Under the pieces are notes generated by a model. It did no database searches and was not told the DNA's origin. It was given only the letters and a program-made list of their open reading frames with translations. Below, piece after piece: positions 24,018 to 35,897 of a stretch of 64,000 nt of DNA; within the stretch, counting starts at the first letter, position 1, and each line of letters begins with the position of its first letter. This DNA is from Mrakia gelida. Taxonomy: Eukaryota > Basidiomycota > Tremellomycetes > Cystofilobasidiales > Mrakiaceae. Made by a program: the position numbers and the translations under genes. Location of the stretch: assembly GCA_024345305.1 (NCBI GenBank), contig BRON01000014.1:124001-188000 (forward strand). The letters are read 5' to 3'.

Positions 24018-25741
24018 CTACTTCTTCACCACCGTGTCCACCTTCTCCTCCTTCAAATTACTCGGCAGCGTCCCCAAATTCGTATTCCAGAACCTCCTAA
24101 CCTCCACTCCCTCCTCTCCCTTCACTCCCATCTCCTCCAGCAACCCTCCAATCTCCTTCGTCCCCCTCTTCCCACCCACAGCCTCAATCATCCCGTCCGG
24201 TCCAGAAATCAGCACGAGTGTCTTCTCTCCCTTCTTCAACGGCGTAGGTCGGCCTGCTGCTACTACCTCCTCTCCAGCTGGCGTGGAGGAGGAGAAGAGG
24301 GACTTGACTGCGTTGAGGGGTTTGGTGATGGCTGAGGGAACGGGGATGATGGGAGGTTCGAGGACTTTGGAGAGGGATTGGGTGGAGAAGCGGTTGGGAC
24401 CTAGGTCTGCGAGTTCGAGTTTTGTAGGGAGGAGGTAGGGGTCTGGGAGGTAGGCTGCTAGAGCTGAGAGGGGGAGGTTAGGGGAGGTGTGGAGGAGGGT
24501 GAAGATGGGGAGTTTGGGGGAGGGCTTGTCGTCGTTTGAGTGGGAGGGAGAGAGGGTGTGGAGGAGTTGGACGAAGGGGGCGATTCCTGTTCCGCCGGAG
24601 ATCTGGGAGGGTACACACGAAGGAAAGGGACGGGGACAGGTGAGTACGGTGAGAAACGAGGAGAAGAGATGGCGATGAAGGAAGAGGGAAGAACGACGAG
24701 CTCGAGCTCGACGCGAAACGAAAGGAAGGAAGAAGAGAAAGCTCGAGCTCACCATAACGACCCTGTCCCAACCCTGCATGCTCCACCCGTTCCTCTTCTC
24801 CTCCGCCTCGTCTCCCGTCTTCAGCGCCGACGACCTCAAGATCTCAGTCTTGGTCTCGTAAGGACCTCGAAGCTCGATCCAGTTGAACCTCTTTCGACCG
24901 TGGATGAACTTGGAGACCTCGCCCGTTGGCTCCTTCTTGACGAGGATGGAGAGCTGGGTGTTGACTCCTGTGATGTGCTCTGGGGGGTGGAAGATGGTGT
25001 AGGGCTGGATGGTGGTGAGTGGTGATGAGAAAGGGAGAGTCAGCGAGGCGAGAGAGAGAGACGAAGGGAGAGGAAGGAGAAACGAAAGAAACGACTCGAG
25101 CTCACCCTCTCGATGTTCAAGTTCGGATCCTTAACCATGAGATGATAGATCCCCTCCTTGTTGGTCTCTACGTTCCCAGCAACCTGCTTGTGATCGTCCG
25201 GCATCCTAACCGTCAAGACCTTGTACTGTCCATCCTTCAGCGTCCCACTAACTCCGTTCTCATCCGGGTCGACGACCTCCATCCACTCGATAGGGAAGCT
25301 CCACCATTTCTCCAAATCGAGATCGGGCGTGTCTGAAGGTTGAAAGATCCCCCATATGACGAAGGCGAAGACGACGAGCGAGACTCCGAGCGTTCGGATC
25401 TGTCGCTTGGAGTGCTGGACGGGGTTCCCATCGGCGTCGAAATCTGGGTTGGGAGGAGGTTCGTCCACGACTCGGAAGAGGAGCAGTTGAAGCTTGTCGT
25501 AGCGAGATTGATAGGTCGATCGGTTGGCGTCGGGGGTACGGTAGTCAGGGAAGAGGGTGGAAGGGGTGGAGGAGAAGGACCGGAGGGAAGAAGGAGTAGT
25601 AGAAGGGCGAAGGGAGGAGGGGAAGGAGGTTGAGGTCGACGTTGGTCGAGCTGAGCGAAGAGAAGGGAGGATCGCGATGGATCGAGAGCCGAGGAGGGAG
25701 GTCGACGACGAGCGAAGGGGAGTAGAGAGAGAGCGGATCAT
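24018..25741 (-). CDS. Mitochondrial FAD/NAD(P)H oxidoreductase, Cyc2 / cytochrome-b5-reductase type
   Basis: Exon 1 (25741-25106) starts with a Ser/Arg-rich, acid-poor presequence of about 55 residues, then RSFSSTPSTLFPDYRT, and a single membrane helix (TLGVSLVVFAFVIWGIF). The FAD-binding barrel includes DGQYKVLTVRMPDDHKQ, PYTIFHPPEHITG and HGRKRFNWIELRGPYE. A later exon has the NAD-binding ISGGTGIAPFVQLLHTL motif and the C-terminal strand LVLISGPDGMIEAVGG. Order and presequence fit the fungal mitochondrial inner-membrane flavoprotein Cyc2 (cytochrome c haem maturation factor) and related cytochrome-b5-reductase-like enzymes. I cannot separate Cyc2 from other members by eye. The two internal introns are short. 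The gene is complete. Confidence 0.82.
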
Positions 25742-27432
25742 CTCGTAGAAGAGGGGTAGAGGAGAAGGGTCGAAGAAGGGAAGTCGGAAGAAGGGAGGAT
25801 GGTCGTTTGAAGGAAGGTCAAGGAGGAAGGGAGGAACGAGAGAAGAGGGATTGGCTGCCCTCCTTCGCCGAGCTCGTGCCGCTCCTCTCTTTCGTGTATA
25901 TACTCTCGAGCCGCACAGATCTCTTCTATTGAGTCGAGTCTCTCGTATCCTCCTTCTCCCTGTGAAAATCTCCGTCGTCCAAAGCGCATATACTCGTCTC
26001 TTTCTCTCTCTTCTTCTCGCGCGAGCTCGTCCAAAAAATGTCGAAGACCTGGAAGCTCACCTCCTTCCCTTGCCCTCCCTCTCTCTCCCTCTCTCGCAAC
26101 TGGTCAGGATGGAAGAGAACGTCAAGCATGTATATGAAAGAGATGTATGAACCACCGACCCGCTTCCCTTTCTACCTGGTATCAATAGGAGCGAAGAGAG
26201 AAACAAAGGGTACTAAGACGTTCGTTTCGTGTTTGTATCTGCACTTCCCTTGACGCTACACAGTCACTAGAGCAATCCCAAAAGAGAAAGCCGTGGTAGG
26301 AGCAAAGGGGGAAACCTGATCAAAGAGAAGGGGTAGAAGAAAGGTCAGCTTCGGGCGTTCGAGGTGATGGGAAGGGAAGGGCAGGGAGGGAGGGCTGAAG
26401 GAAGGAAGGAGGGAACGAGAGCTCACCTTGTATAAGAAGTGGTAAATATGCCGCACCTGAGAGAGAAAAAGAGCAGAGAGCAGAGAGAGGTTAGCTGGGA
26501 GAGAGAGGAGAGCAAAAATGGGGTGAAGATCGGACAAACAGCGTATTTTGGAGAGCAGAAGGAAAGGCGAGCTCGAAATCTAGAAAAGGGAGCGCGAAGG
26601 GAGGAGCTGTGTCGCTCGTGATCGCGTCGCGACGAAGGGAGGGAAAGGTCAGCAACAAAAGTGAAAATCGAGATGTCGAGATAGGGCAGGAGAGGAAGAA
26701 GATAACAGCGGGATGCAGATTTTCTTCTGAAGTGCTGAAAAGAGGAGGCGAAGAGGAGCCTCGGAATCGACCTCTCGTTCGAGGGAGCTCAACTCGACGA
26801 GCTCCTCCCTTCTCCCCAACTTCTTCCTCCCCTCTCCCTCTCCCTCTGCCTTCCTTCTTCTCGTCCCAAGCCAGCAGCTCGGGCGTCCCTCTCTCCCACC
26901 CTCGCTCGAACGAACAGAAAATCTGCTCATCAACTCGGCCGAAGCCGACGCCTTCCCCCGTCCATCTCCGGCGTCACTCCTTCGCCCCCTCCCCTATCTC
27001 TCCTTCCCTCCTTCCGACTCAGCCGCTTCTTCCACCACCCGACCTTCCAAGGAAATCAAGCTCAGCCTTTCCTCGCGTCTATCAGCCCTCGGCTCCTTGG
27101 GCGAGCCAGCAGCAACCAAGAGCTGTTTGATCTCCCGAGCTCGCCAGGGTGGGGAAGCAACGAACGAAGCAGGAGAGAGCGAGCTGAACGCTCTTTGAAC
27201 GTTTCTTTGGACAGCTTTTTTTGACACGTTTCAGGGGCTGAGAGTCCTTTGAGCGGAATGTCGGCAGAGGTGGAAGCGAAGAAATAGGGGAGGAAAACGC
27301 TCGAGGCTTCGTCGTTCGCCTTCGCCTTCTTCCCTCCCTCCCTCCACCTTCTTCAAACAGTTCCACCACCCGCCGAACCGCCATCGTCTCTTCTATCAGC
27401 AGCACCATCAGCCCCCACCCACTCTCAACCCC
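25742..27432. other. 1.7-kb interval with one possible small spliced gene
   Basis: The left part is the Cyc2-like promoter. On the minus strand a small exon pair is plausible: VRHIYHFLYK (about 26459-26428) followed, after an intron with a GTGAGCTC donor and CTGAC branch site, by an exon starting VSPFAPTTAFSFGIALVTV and ending in TAG near 26260. This resembles the end of a tiny single-helix membrane protein, but no start exon was found. The right part (26.7-27.4 kb) is Pro/Ser-rich in the plus frame and not recognisable; it is probably the promoter or 5'UTR of the next gene. Confidence 0.3.
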
Positions 27433-28801
27433 ATGCGTCTCTTCCGACCCTCTCACTCCTGCCCTTCCTCACGAGCTCACAACCACGACTCCTCCTCGAC
27501 CTCCTCCTCTCCTCCTCCTTCAGCCATCTTCCTCCACCTCTCCCAGCATCTCCACGAACTGGAACGACTTTTGAACAAGGGAAGGAGCAGTAGAAGGGGG
27601 AGACTCAGAGTAGAAGAGTGTGCTAGAGCGTGTCATAGACTGTGCGAGCAAGCTTTTGGAGTGGACGGATGGGTGAGTGTTGAGCTCGGCTCTGAGTCGT
27701 CGTCCATCCTTCCCTCGACGTTGCGCTTCCCCCTTCCACGTTCGCTTCGTTCGAGCTAACTAAATTCTCTCTCCTCCTTTCGTTCACACAGGAGCACCAC
27801 TCATCAACCATCAAGGACTCAACGGCTAGGGAGTTCGTGTGAGTTCTCTCCTCGAACAACTCAGTCTCGTTGATCGTTTCAGCCTCGTCCGAAGAGTCGG
27901 CTCTCGCTCGCTCACACGCCTTCCTTTCTCTTCTTCTTGGGCGAAGGACAGGATCCACCTCTGCCAGAAAGCACGCCGCCTACATATCGACTCGACGGGG
28001 GAAACAGCTACGTTCGTTACTTATCAACTCCTGTGAGTCTTGGTCTCCTTTTTCGCCGCTCGAGTTCGAGCTCCTCACGACGCGTCCCCCCTCTCCACTT
28101 CGACCTCCCTCTACTTCCCTCTCATTCTCACCTCTCCCCTACTCACTGTTCTTCTCCTCTCTCTCAACGCTAACTCGTCTTCTTCCCCACCCTCGGTCCG
28201 CTTCGAACGAGCAGAACAGACTGGGCCAACGAAATCAACCTCACCAACTCCCTCCTCGCTGAACAACAACTTCTTGTGGACTTGCTTCAAACCGAGTAGT
28301 TCGTCCCATTTCGCCCCTATCTCTGTCTCTCCCCTCCCAACTGACCCAACCCACCGTCCCTATCTCACCCTCCCTCCTCTTCCTCTCCTCCCACCCACCA
28401 CGCTCACTCCCCACCACTTGCCACCCCCGCCCTCTCACCTCAGTCAAGCAAACCACAACTACACCTACCACACCCTCAAGATCCATCGAACTCCTCCTCC
28501 TCCACGAACGAGTACGCCCGTCAGGCAGCGAGGTTAAAGGTGGAACTGGCGAATGAGCGGGAGAGGTTGAGTGGGGGGGTTTGGGAAATGTGAGTGCGAC
28601 GGAACGAGGATGCCTTTTTGGGGGGTTCGGGCGAGGAGGGTTGGGTTGAAGAGGGAGAGGGGAAGGGGGAGGGGAGAGGTGGGTTCGGAGGGTGGGAGGG
28701 TGGGAGTCAGGGAACGAAGCTGATTTTTTGGACGCGTTTCGGGTTTCGACAGGAAGATGGAGACGAAACGGTTTGAGGAGCTCAATGGACGATATACTTA
28801 G
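27433..28801 (+). CDS. Hypothetical protein with C-terminal coiled coil
   Basis: Not recognised. Exon 1 from the ATG at 27433 encodes a Ser/Pro-rich start, then an amphipathic stretch FLHLSQHLHELERLLNKG and RLRVEECARACHRLCEQAFG. Further exons give EHHSSTIKDSTAREFV, then PPTYRLDGGNSYVRYLSTP, then TDWANEINLTNSLLAEQQLL. The final exons EYARQAARLKVELANERERL and KMETKRFEELNGRYT end at TAG 28799-28801. The C-terminus is charged with heptad-like spacing and probably coiled. The junction between the TDWANE exon and the NEYARQ exon is uncertain: the phase-consistent donor is an unusual GTGGAC near 28275. About 200 residues. A subunit of a larger complex is a guess, not a claim. Confidence 0.55.
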
Positions 28802-29522
28802 CATTCCCCTTCTTCCACCACCTTCCCTTCCCTCCCAGCCTTCGTTTCGCTCGACTCTTTGGATTTCGCAGACGCGTCTCGCTTGCTTTCGACTTCGACT
28901 TTACGCTTCCCTTCTTGTCTTTACAGTAACGATACCCCGTACGTGCGTGATGATACCCTTTCCGAAGATATCTCTATCTATGTGTTGTGCTGTTTTGAGT
29001 TGGCGGAGCGGGGGAGGAAGGAAGGGAAAGGGAGGGAGTAGGGGAGGGAGGAGGAGGACGCGTCGTCGAGGTGAGTTCGCTTGTGCTTCGTTTCGCATTT
29101 CCTCTCAGCTCATGCCTACCCTCATAGTTGGATTTGTCACTGACTCGCTTCATGCCTTGTTCTGAAATCGCGCAGGAGAAGCAGCAGAAGAAGGAGTTTC
29201 GATCTTCTTCTTCCGACCGGCGACGGACGCGTCGACTCCCTCCCCTTCCCTGCCTTCCTCTCACCTCTTCCTCCCTCTCTCAGCAGCTCGACCGACCCAT
29301 CGGCTCTCCCTTCGATCTGCTGCTCAACTCAGCAGCCAACACGCTTGCTTGAAATCCCATCAACCTCAAAACCAAAAAGACGTGTCCTCAAAGGTCGTCA
29401 TCCCCATCCTCGAGCTCGAAACGTTACAACTCAAAACCTCGCCGTCCGACAGGCTCGCTGAATCGAGACAACCTCACCCTCAACTTCAACGCCTACCCAC
29501 CCCAATCACCCACTCATCCATC
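28802..29522. other. Intergenic between the coiled-coil gene and catalase
   Basis: Three GACGCGTC copies (near 28872, 29058 and 29227) fall within about 360 bases. Short open frames have no recognisable product. Probably the 3'UTR of the left gene and the catalase promoter and leader. Confidence 0.35.
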
Positions 29523-32301
29523 ATGTCAACTCAAACCAACAACGGCGCCGTCTTCACAGACTCGAACGGTTCGTTCGCGTCGGGCTCAACTTCCCCTCCC
29601 TCCCTCCCTCCTCGATCTCGATTTCGATCTGACATTTTGGTTCGTTTGTTCCATGTTCTATGGTTTTGCAGGAACCCCCCAACCCTCCGCCACCTCCTCC
29701 CAAAGAGCAGGGAACCTAGGTCCTTTGCTTTTGCAGGATTTCCAGCTCATAGACGCTGTTCGTCCTTTCGCCCGACCTCGTCTCGAACGAACGAAACGTC
29801 GCGCTGATCACACCCCCCCTTTGGTTTCGTCTTGGTTCGAGCAGTTATCACACTTCGATAGGGAGCGAATCCCTGAGAGGGTTGTTCATGCGGTAAGCTC
29901 TGCATGCTCTCGCTTGAGGAGAAAGAGAGAGCGAGGAAGATGGGTTAGGAAGGTCAAGGGAAGGTTGCAGAGATCGAACTGACGTCCCCCCTCCCGTTTG
30001 TTCGCTTCGCAGAACGGACACGGAGCTCATGGGACCTGGGAAACGACTGAGGACGTTTCTGATTTGTGTTGTGCGAAGGTTCGTTCGCTCTCTCTTCCCC
30101 TTTTCGTTCGATCTCGAGCGAGAAGAGTGGAGAGATCAATTTCACGAAACTCACGCGTTTGGTTTGGTTGTGGTTCGTGGCAGTTTCTCGAAAAGGGCGA
30201 GAAGTGTCCTTTGGTCGCTCGTTTCTCAGTCGTAGGAGGGGAGAGTGGGTCGAGCGATACGGCCAGGGATCCGAGGGGTTTTTCGTTGAAGGTTAAGACG
30301 GAGGAGGGGAATTGGGATTTCGTTGGGTGAGTCGCGTTTCCTCTTCCTTTGTCGGTTGGAGTTGAGTGCTGAACCTTGAAACTCTTTTGTGGCAGAAACA
30401 ACACTCCCGTCTTCTTCCTGAGAGGTGAGAGCTTCTTCCTTTTAGTCCGACTCGCCCCCTTCGTCTCGAGGCTCTGCTGACCCTCTTCCTTTCTGATTTC
30501 GTCCAACCAGATCCAGCAAAGTTCCCTCTCCTCATCCATACTCAGAAACGAAACCCTGCTACCAACCTCAAGGATGCAGATGCGTTTTGGGATTACTTCT
30601 CGCAGAACCCGTGAGTTCAGCTCGAGTTCGATTGAATCGACGCGTCTCGTCCTCCGTCTCTCTGTTCTGCTCGCTGACCAGCTTCTCTCCCCTTCGCATC
30701 CACAGTGAATCAATCCACCAGCTCTTGATCCTGTTTTCGGATCGAGGAACCCCGAACGGATACAGGCACATGCACGGCTGTGCGCTTTCTCGTCCTCCTC
30801 GTTTCTTTCTCTTCGCGACGAGCTCGAGACTGACCTTTTTCGCCGTTCGTTTCGCAGACGGAGGACACACCTTCAAGTGGGTCAACGCTAAGGGAGAGTG
30901 GAACTACGTTCAGATTCACATGAGGTCTGATCAAGGGATCAAGGTTCGTCGTCACTTGCGATTCCGAACAACGAGATGAGGTGTAAGAGTACTGACGACA
31001 CGTCTCGTTCTTTCTTTTTCAAACCCCTGCTTAGAACTTCACCGCCGCCGAGGCCGCCGCTCTGGATGGATCCGACCCCGATAGTGCTGCCAGGGATCTG
31101 ACTGAGGCGATTGCGAAGGGAGATTTCCCTTCGTGGTAAGTTTGGTTTTCGACCGATTTGGACGCGAGGACTCGCAGTGACTGATGATTCTTCGATCTTC
31201 TTTCGTCTCGCAGGACTGTTTCGGTCCAAGTCATGTCTCCCGAGCAGGCGAAGAACTTCAGGTACTCGGTTCTTGATCTCACCAAGGTTCGTCGCGTCTC
31301 GTTCGTTTCGCCTCCCTCGCCTCGTTCGCTGATTTCTCATTCCGTCCTTCGTCTCGTCAGGTCTGGCCTCAAGCGGCGTTCCCTCTTCGAAAGATCGGGA
31401 AGTTCACGCTCGATAGGAACGTCGACGTGAGTTCACACCCTCTTCAGCCTCGTTCTCGATTCCGAACGCGTCGAGCTGACTCACTTGATCACTCGTTCTC
31501 CTCGTCCCCCGCAGAACTGGTTCGCCGAGGTCGAGCAAGTCGCTTTCGCTCCTTCCCACCTCGTACCCGGAATGGAACCCTCGAACGATCCCGTCCTGCA
31601 GGCCAGGCTCTTCTCCTACCCCGATACACAGCGTTCGTCCCATCCCGTACCTCTTTTCGTCCTCTCCTTGTCGCTGATCGATCCCACCTTCTCTTTCTCC
31701 AGGATACCGACTCGGAACCAACTACCAACAAATTCCCGTCAACGCTTGCCCCTTTGCTAAGATCAACAACTTCCAGAGAGGAGGAGGTGAGCTCTCCCCG
31801 TTTCCCTCGTTCGATTCTGTTTAGTCTCTTCGACGCGTCGCTGACTCCTTTGTCTTTTCCCTTTTGTCCACAGCGATGAACGTCACAGGAGGAGGAGGAT
31901 CCGCTCCCCACTACCCCTCGTCCGCCGACTCCCTCACTTACGCTCAAAGACCCTACGACCTCGAGAAGATCGCCGACGAACTCGACGGACCTGGAGTGAA
32001 CGCGTTCGAAAGCGAGTTCCAGGAGATCGATCTGGAGCAGCCGAGAGTGCTTTGGGAGAGGGTGTTCGATGAGGGACAGAGGGAGAGATATGTTGAGGTA
32101 AGTGACAGTTCTGTCTGCTTTGGGTTAAACGAGCGAAAACTTAAACTGACGACGCGTGCTTTGGTTTTGGTATTCCAGAACGTCGCTGGCCACATGAGCG
32201 GGATCACTCGGCCGGATATCACCGAGAGGCAACTCGGGATCTTTTCCAGGGTGTCGCCTGATCTGGGGGAGAGGTTGAAGAAGGCTTTGGCGAAGCAGTA
32301 G
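29523..32301 (+). CDS. Monofunctional haem catalase (small-subunit clade)
   Basis: Decomposes hydrogen peroxide. About twelve exons give about 500 residues, full length for small-subunit catalases. Seen in order: [18 protein letters not shown], then [21 protein letters not shown] with the distal catalytic His, [42 protein letters not shown] with the catalytic Asn, [66 protein letters not shown]-type region [21 protein letters not shown] and the proximal haem ligand Tyr in [14 protein letters not shown]. The C-terminal NADPH-side tail ends [12 protein letters not shown]. That terminus is not a canonical peroxisomal PTS1 (SKL-like), so localisation is open. Stop TAG at 32299-32301, immediately followed by a GACGCGTC copy. 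Confidence 0.95.
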
Positions 32302-32707
32302 CGACGCGTCGCATCTCAGGTTAGAGCGAGTTTGAGGGCTGGTAGGAATGAAGACGGAGTCTCGTCACTGTCGTGGCTGTTATTATATCGTTATTTTTAT
32401 GTCAGTAGCTTGCGTTCTCCTTCAGACCTGACGGGAGGAAGAGCGAGAGCTAGGATGATCGCGACGCGTCTCTCGTCAGGTCGTCAAGTGAGTCCGACCT
32501 CATCCTTCCTTCCTCTCCTTGAACGGTCGTCAAGATCGGGCGCATCTTCTTCGGCCAAGCGCAACTCCGATTCTGCATCGCATGCCTCCTTCCCCTTTCC
32601 TGCCGAAAGAAACTGCGCCCCTGCTTTCAATCTCTCGTTAGCTCTCCTCTTGCTAACGGTCACCTCCTTCGTCCTTCCTCCTCCTTCCAATCTTTCGAAC
32701 TCCAGCC
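32302..32707. other. Intergenic between catalase and a surface-protein gene
   Basis: Two GACGCGTC copies (near 32304 and 32461). A pyrimidine-rich segment precedes the next ATG. No gene seen. Confidence 0.35.
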
Positions 32708-34803
32708 ATGCGTTTTTCACTGACGTCGAGTATAGGAACGCTCTTGCTCCTTCTCTGCTCGCGTGAGTTGAAGAAATCTCAGCCATCAACACCAAACACT
32801 TCCGACGCTGACCTCGATCCTTTCTCCCTCGCTCCCTTTCCCCTCTTCGCTTCCTTCCCTCCCTCAGCTCTACTTTCCTCAGCTCGAACGCTCGCTCCGA
32901 GAGTGATCACCCAACAAGGACTCGTAACATGGCTCGCTCCAGGCTCAGACGCTGCCATCGCTCAATGGTTCGTCGCTTCTTCTTCCCACCTCCGCTCTCG
33001 TTTCATCTTCACCTTCGCCCCCTCGCTCGAGCTCAACCAGTGCTGACTCGCCTTTCCTCCGCTCCGTCTCTCTCTCTTGAAAAGCTATCCGGTGAGCTCA
33101 CATTCCTCCCTTCGAGCTCGCTCTACTCCAGGTCGCTAGCGATGAACCTCGTCCCGAGCTGATCTCTTTTCCCTTTCCTTTCCGATCCGGCTTACAGCTC
33201 GACATTCGGTTTCGCACGCCTGTCGCTCCGTTGCTCGTCGATGTTCTGTACTACTACCAGAACCAGACTTGGGTGAGCTCTTCTCCTCCACATAGATTAA
33301 CAAACGAAGAAGAGGCTGACCTTTCCTCGCGCTCGTTTGGTTCGGCAGATTCTCAACGTTCGTACATTTGATCCCAAAGGGACTGGGTATTGGACGGATA
33401 ACACGACGGAGGTGCTGGTTCATATGAACCAATGTAAGCGCTTCCTCTTTTCTTTCGACTCACTAGAGTAGACCTGACTCTTCTCTCGATCTTGCAGTCT
33501 TCTTCGCGACAGGAGTGAGTCACTGGTCGAACAGCTTTGGGACGACGAGCAGAGGCTGACCTTTCTTTTTCTGCTTCGTTTCTCCAGAGTCTTGTGTGGT
33601 TCAGGATCGTAGATCAACAGGGGAACGTCTCGTATCTTCAAGGAACTGCCTGTACGTCTGTGCCCTTTCTCGTCGCTTTTGAAGACGAGACGCGTCTCGA
33701 TCTTTCAAAGTCGAAGTTGACCTCGAAGCCCCCTTCTCGCTCGCAGACACCGTTCAAGGAAGCGACGACAGCTCATGCCTCGTCGAGGACTACGAGAAGT
33801 CTGCATCCTCAGCCATCGAATCCTACGGAATGACGGGACAAGGGATCTTCACGACCATTCGAGCGACCTTTACAGACTCAGCATCAGCCTCCCCCTCCCC
33901 AGCCAGCTCTCCCACTGCCATCCCCTCCTCCGCCTTACTGTCCTCCTCGACCTCCTCCTCGACCGCCGCTCCTGGTGGCTCGAAGGGATCAAGCGTCAAC
34001 GGAGCTGCCATCGGGGGAGGAGTAGCAGCAGGAGTCATCGTGATTGCGCTTCTGGTCGGAGCTGGGTTGTGGGTCAAATGGGCGCGTCGGCAAGCGGGAG
34101 GATTGAAGAAGTCGGAGTCGGTGGATCCAGAGGACAAGCTTCCGGAGGGAAGTGTACCTGCAGGAGCAGCCGCGGGAAGATACCTCGGTGAGTCGTCGTC
34201 GTCTCTTTTCTCGCGTCGAATCGTCGAGGTGTTCTGATCGTCGATTCTCACCATGTTTTCAAGCTTCTCGACCCACAGCTGTATCGACGACGGAGCAAGA
34301 CTCTCTTCCAACTCTTCCTATCGCTACTCCCATGGCTCCTCCAGCGGTCCAGCCCTGGACGTACTCAGGTCAGTCTTCTTCGTTCTCGATTCACGACGCG
34401 TCCATCGTCTTCCGACCTCGTTGCCCTTTCGATCTGACACCCCCTTCTTTTCACAGCTTCATCACAGCCGTCGGCCGCATCAACGCGCGAGGCTCAGCCC
34501 GACTTCATCCAAGAGCGAGACGGAGGACTCTACCACGACGAGGTCGAGCGACTCCCTCCCGTCTACTCGGTGTGTCCCCTTTCCACCCTCCCCTCTCTCT
34601 CCTCGAATCCTCACTGACCTCCCCTCTCTCTTCATCAGGACGCAACATCAAGCTCCAACGGCTCAACTGGTCTCAGCGCCGCCTCTCCCAACACTGGAAC
34701 TGGGACGTTCCCCTCAGGGAAGTCGGCACGTCCACTTCAACTTGTCGGGTCTCCTCCGCCGTTGGGTCCCAACTCGCCTGTTTCTTCAACGCGGAGTCCT
34801 TAG
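32708..34803 (+). CDS. Single-pass surface protein with Ser/Thr-rich stalk
   Basis: Unrecognised family, clear architecture. The signal peptide MRFSLTSSIGTLLLLLCS ends at exon 1. The extracellular domain (ITQQGLVTWLAPGSDAAIAQ, LDIRFRTPVAPLLVDVLYYY, ILNVRTFDPKGTGYWTDNTT, LVWFRIVDQQGNVSYLQGTAY) is of beta-rich appearance. A Ser/Ala/Thr-rich stalk (ASASPSPASSPTAIPSS...) follows, then a glycine-led membrane helix GAAIGGGVAAGVIVIALLVG, a basic stop-transfer KWARRQ and a Pro/Ser-rich cytosolic tail ending VSSTRSP. The layout resembles fungal Mid2/Wsc-like or Axl2-like single-pass proteins, but I see no WSC cysteines. About 330 residues in about nine exons. Confidence 0.7.
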
Positions 34804-35085
34804 CTTTGAAGATCTCATCAGCCCTCGGAAAAACCCCTTTCAAATTGAACGCCCTCTCACGACCTCTTTAGCTTTATCGCCATGGACTTTTCGACTCTGC
34901 CGTCGCGGCGACTCGTTCGACGCGTTTCACTTTCTACTCACTCTCGAGCCGCTAGTTTCCCAGTCTTTAGACTGGTGGTTAGTAAGTCGAGTCGTTATAT
35001 ACATAAGTCTCTTCCTACGTCAGCTCTGACTCCAAACCGATCCCTTCTATCGACAAGTACGACCCGAAGACGCGTCCTCCTCGTC

Positions 35086-35719
35086 TCAACTCTCTCGCTC
35101 GAAGAGCTTCACAACCTTCCTCAGCTCCCCACCCTCGTCCATCGCGTGTTCATCCCACAGATCTGCCAACTTATCCAACTTACTCTCCAACTCAGCGCCG
35201 ACCCTCTCCCTCCTCTCCTCCTCGCTCATCTTCGACGCAACCTCCCTCATCGCGTCCACCAACGTGTCCGTGACTCCACAATTCCTGACGGCCCTCCCAA
35301 CCCCGCTCTGGGTGAGGACGATAGATTTGCCCATCTTGCGGAGAGTCGAGATGGCTGATTCCTTGGTTTCGAAGGCTGATCGTTCGGTCGTCCGAGTCGT
35401 GATGTCCTGGCAGGGCGTGGCAGAGCGAATGAAGAGCGTCTCTCGCGATGTGGTCGTCCGCTCTTGAGTTTCTTCCCTCCCTTTGAAGGTGGTACCAGAC
35501 GTTCTTGGAGTGGGGGTCGAAGTCGATCTTGATCTTCGCTTCCTCGTCGAGAGCTTTTACGACGAAGGCGAGGACGAGAGGGTGGGACTCGCACGCTTGG
35601 AGGAGGAGTTGGGATTGGAGGGAGGAGGAGAGAGGGAGGAGGAGGGAGGGCGAGAGTGTGACAGGAGGTGGGTTGGAAGAGGAGACTTCGGGAGAGGACG
35701 TTCTGAGTCGTTTGGACAT
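35086..35719 (-). pseudogene. Cut8/STS1-like gene copy A, frameshifted
   Basis: The reading frame opens with MSKRLRTSS and continues with LLPLSSSLQSQLLLQACESH, ALDEEAKIKIDFDPHSKN and ARDALHSLCHA. It then shifts by one base near 35411-35417 (an extra G on the plus strand relative to copy B at 47.7 kb), so the rest of the protein (CQDITTRTTERSAFETKESA, ISTLRKMGKSIVL, then SKMSEEERRERVGAELESKL and a C-terminal acidic helix ending FERES) lies in another frame. The hydrophobic helix followed by HP-like and C-terminal helical regions recalls STS1/Cut8, the tether of nuclear proteasomes; that assignment is tentative. Intronless. Copies A and B share long nearly identical stretches. Confidence 0.65.
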
Positions 35720-35897
35720 GGCTTTGAGAAATGGTAGGGGTTGAGAGTGGGAGGAGAGGGTCAGAGTCAGCGGCTGAAGAAACCCAAAATCTAAACCGTC
35801 GAGCTCACCTTTTGTTTCCTTCTCAACGGCTTCGACCCTTCTCGCCCCCTTCCCCTTTCAGATCCAGAACCGACCCTCATCCATCAGCCTCGCACAT

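Noticed and set aside
28241..28804. Minus-strand 187-codon frame opposite the coiled-coil gene
   Set aside because: A shadow of pyrimidine-rich introns and coding sequence. The plus strand has coherent splice signals.
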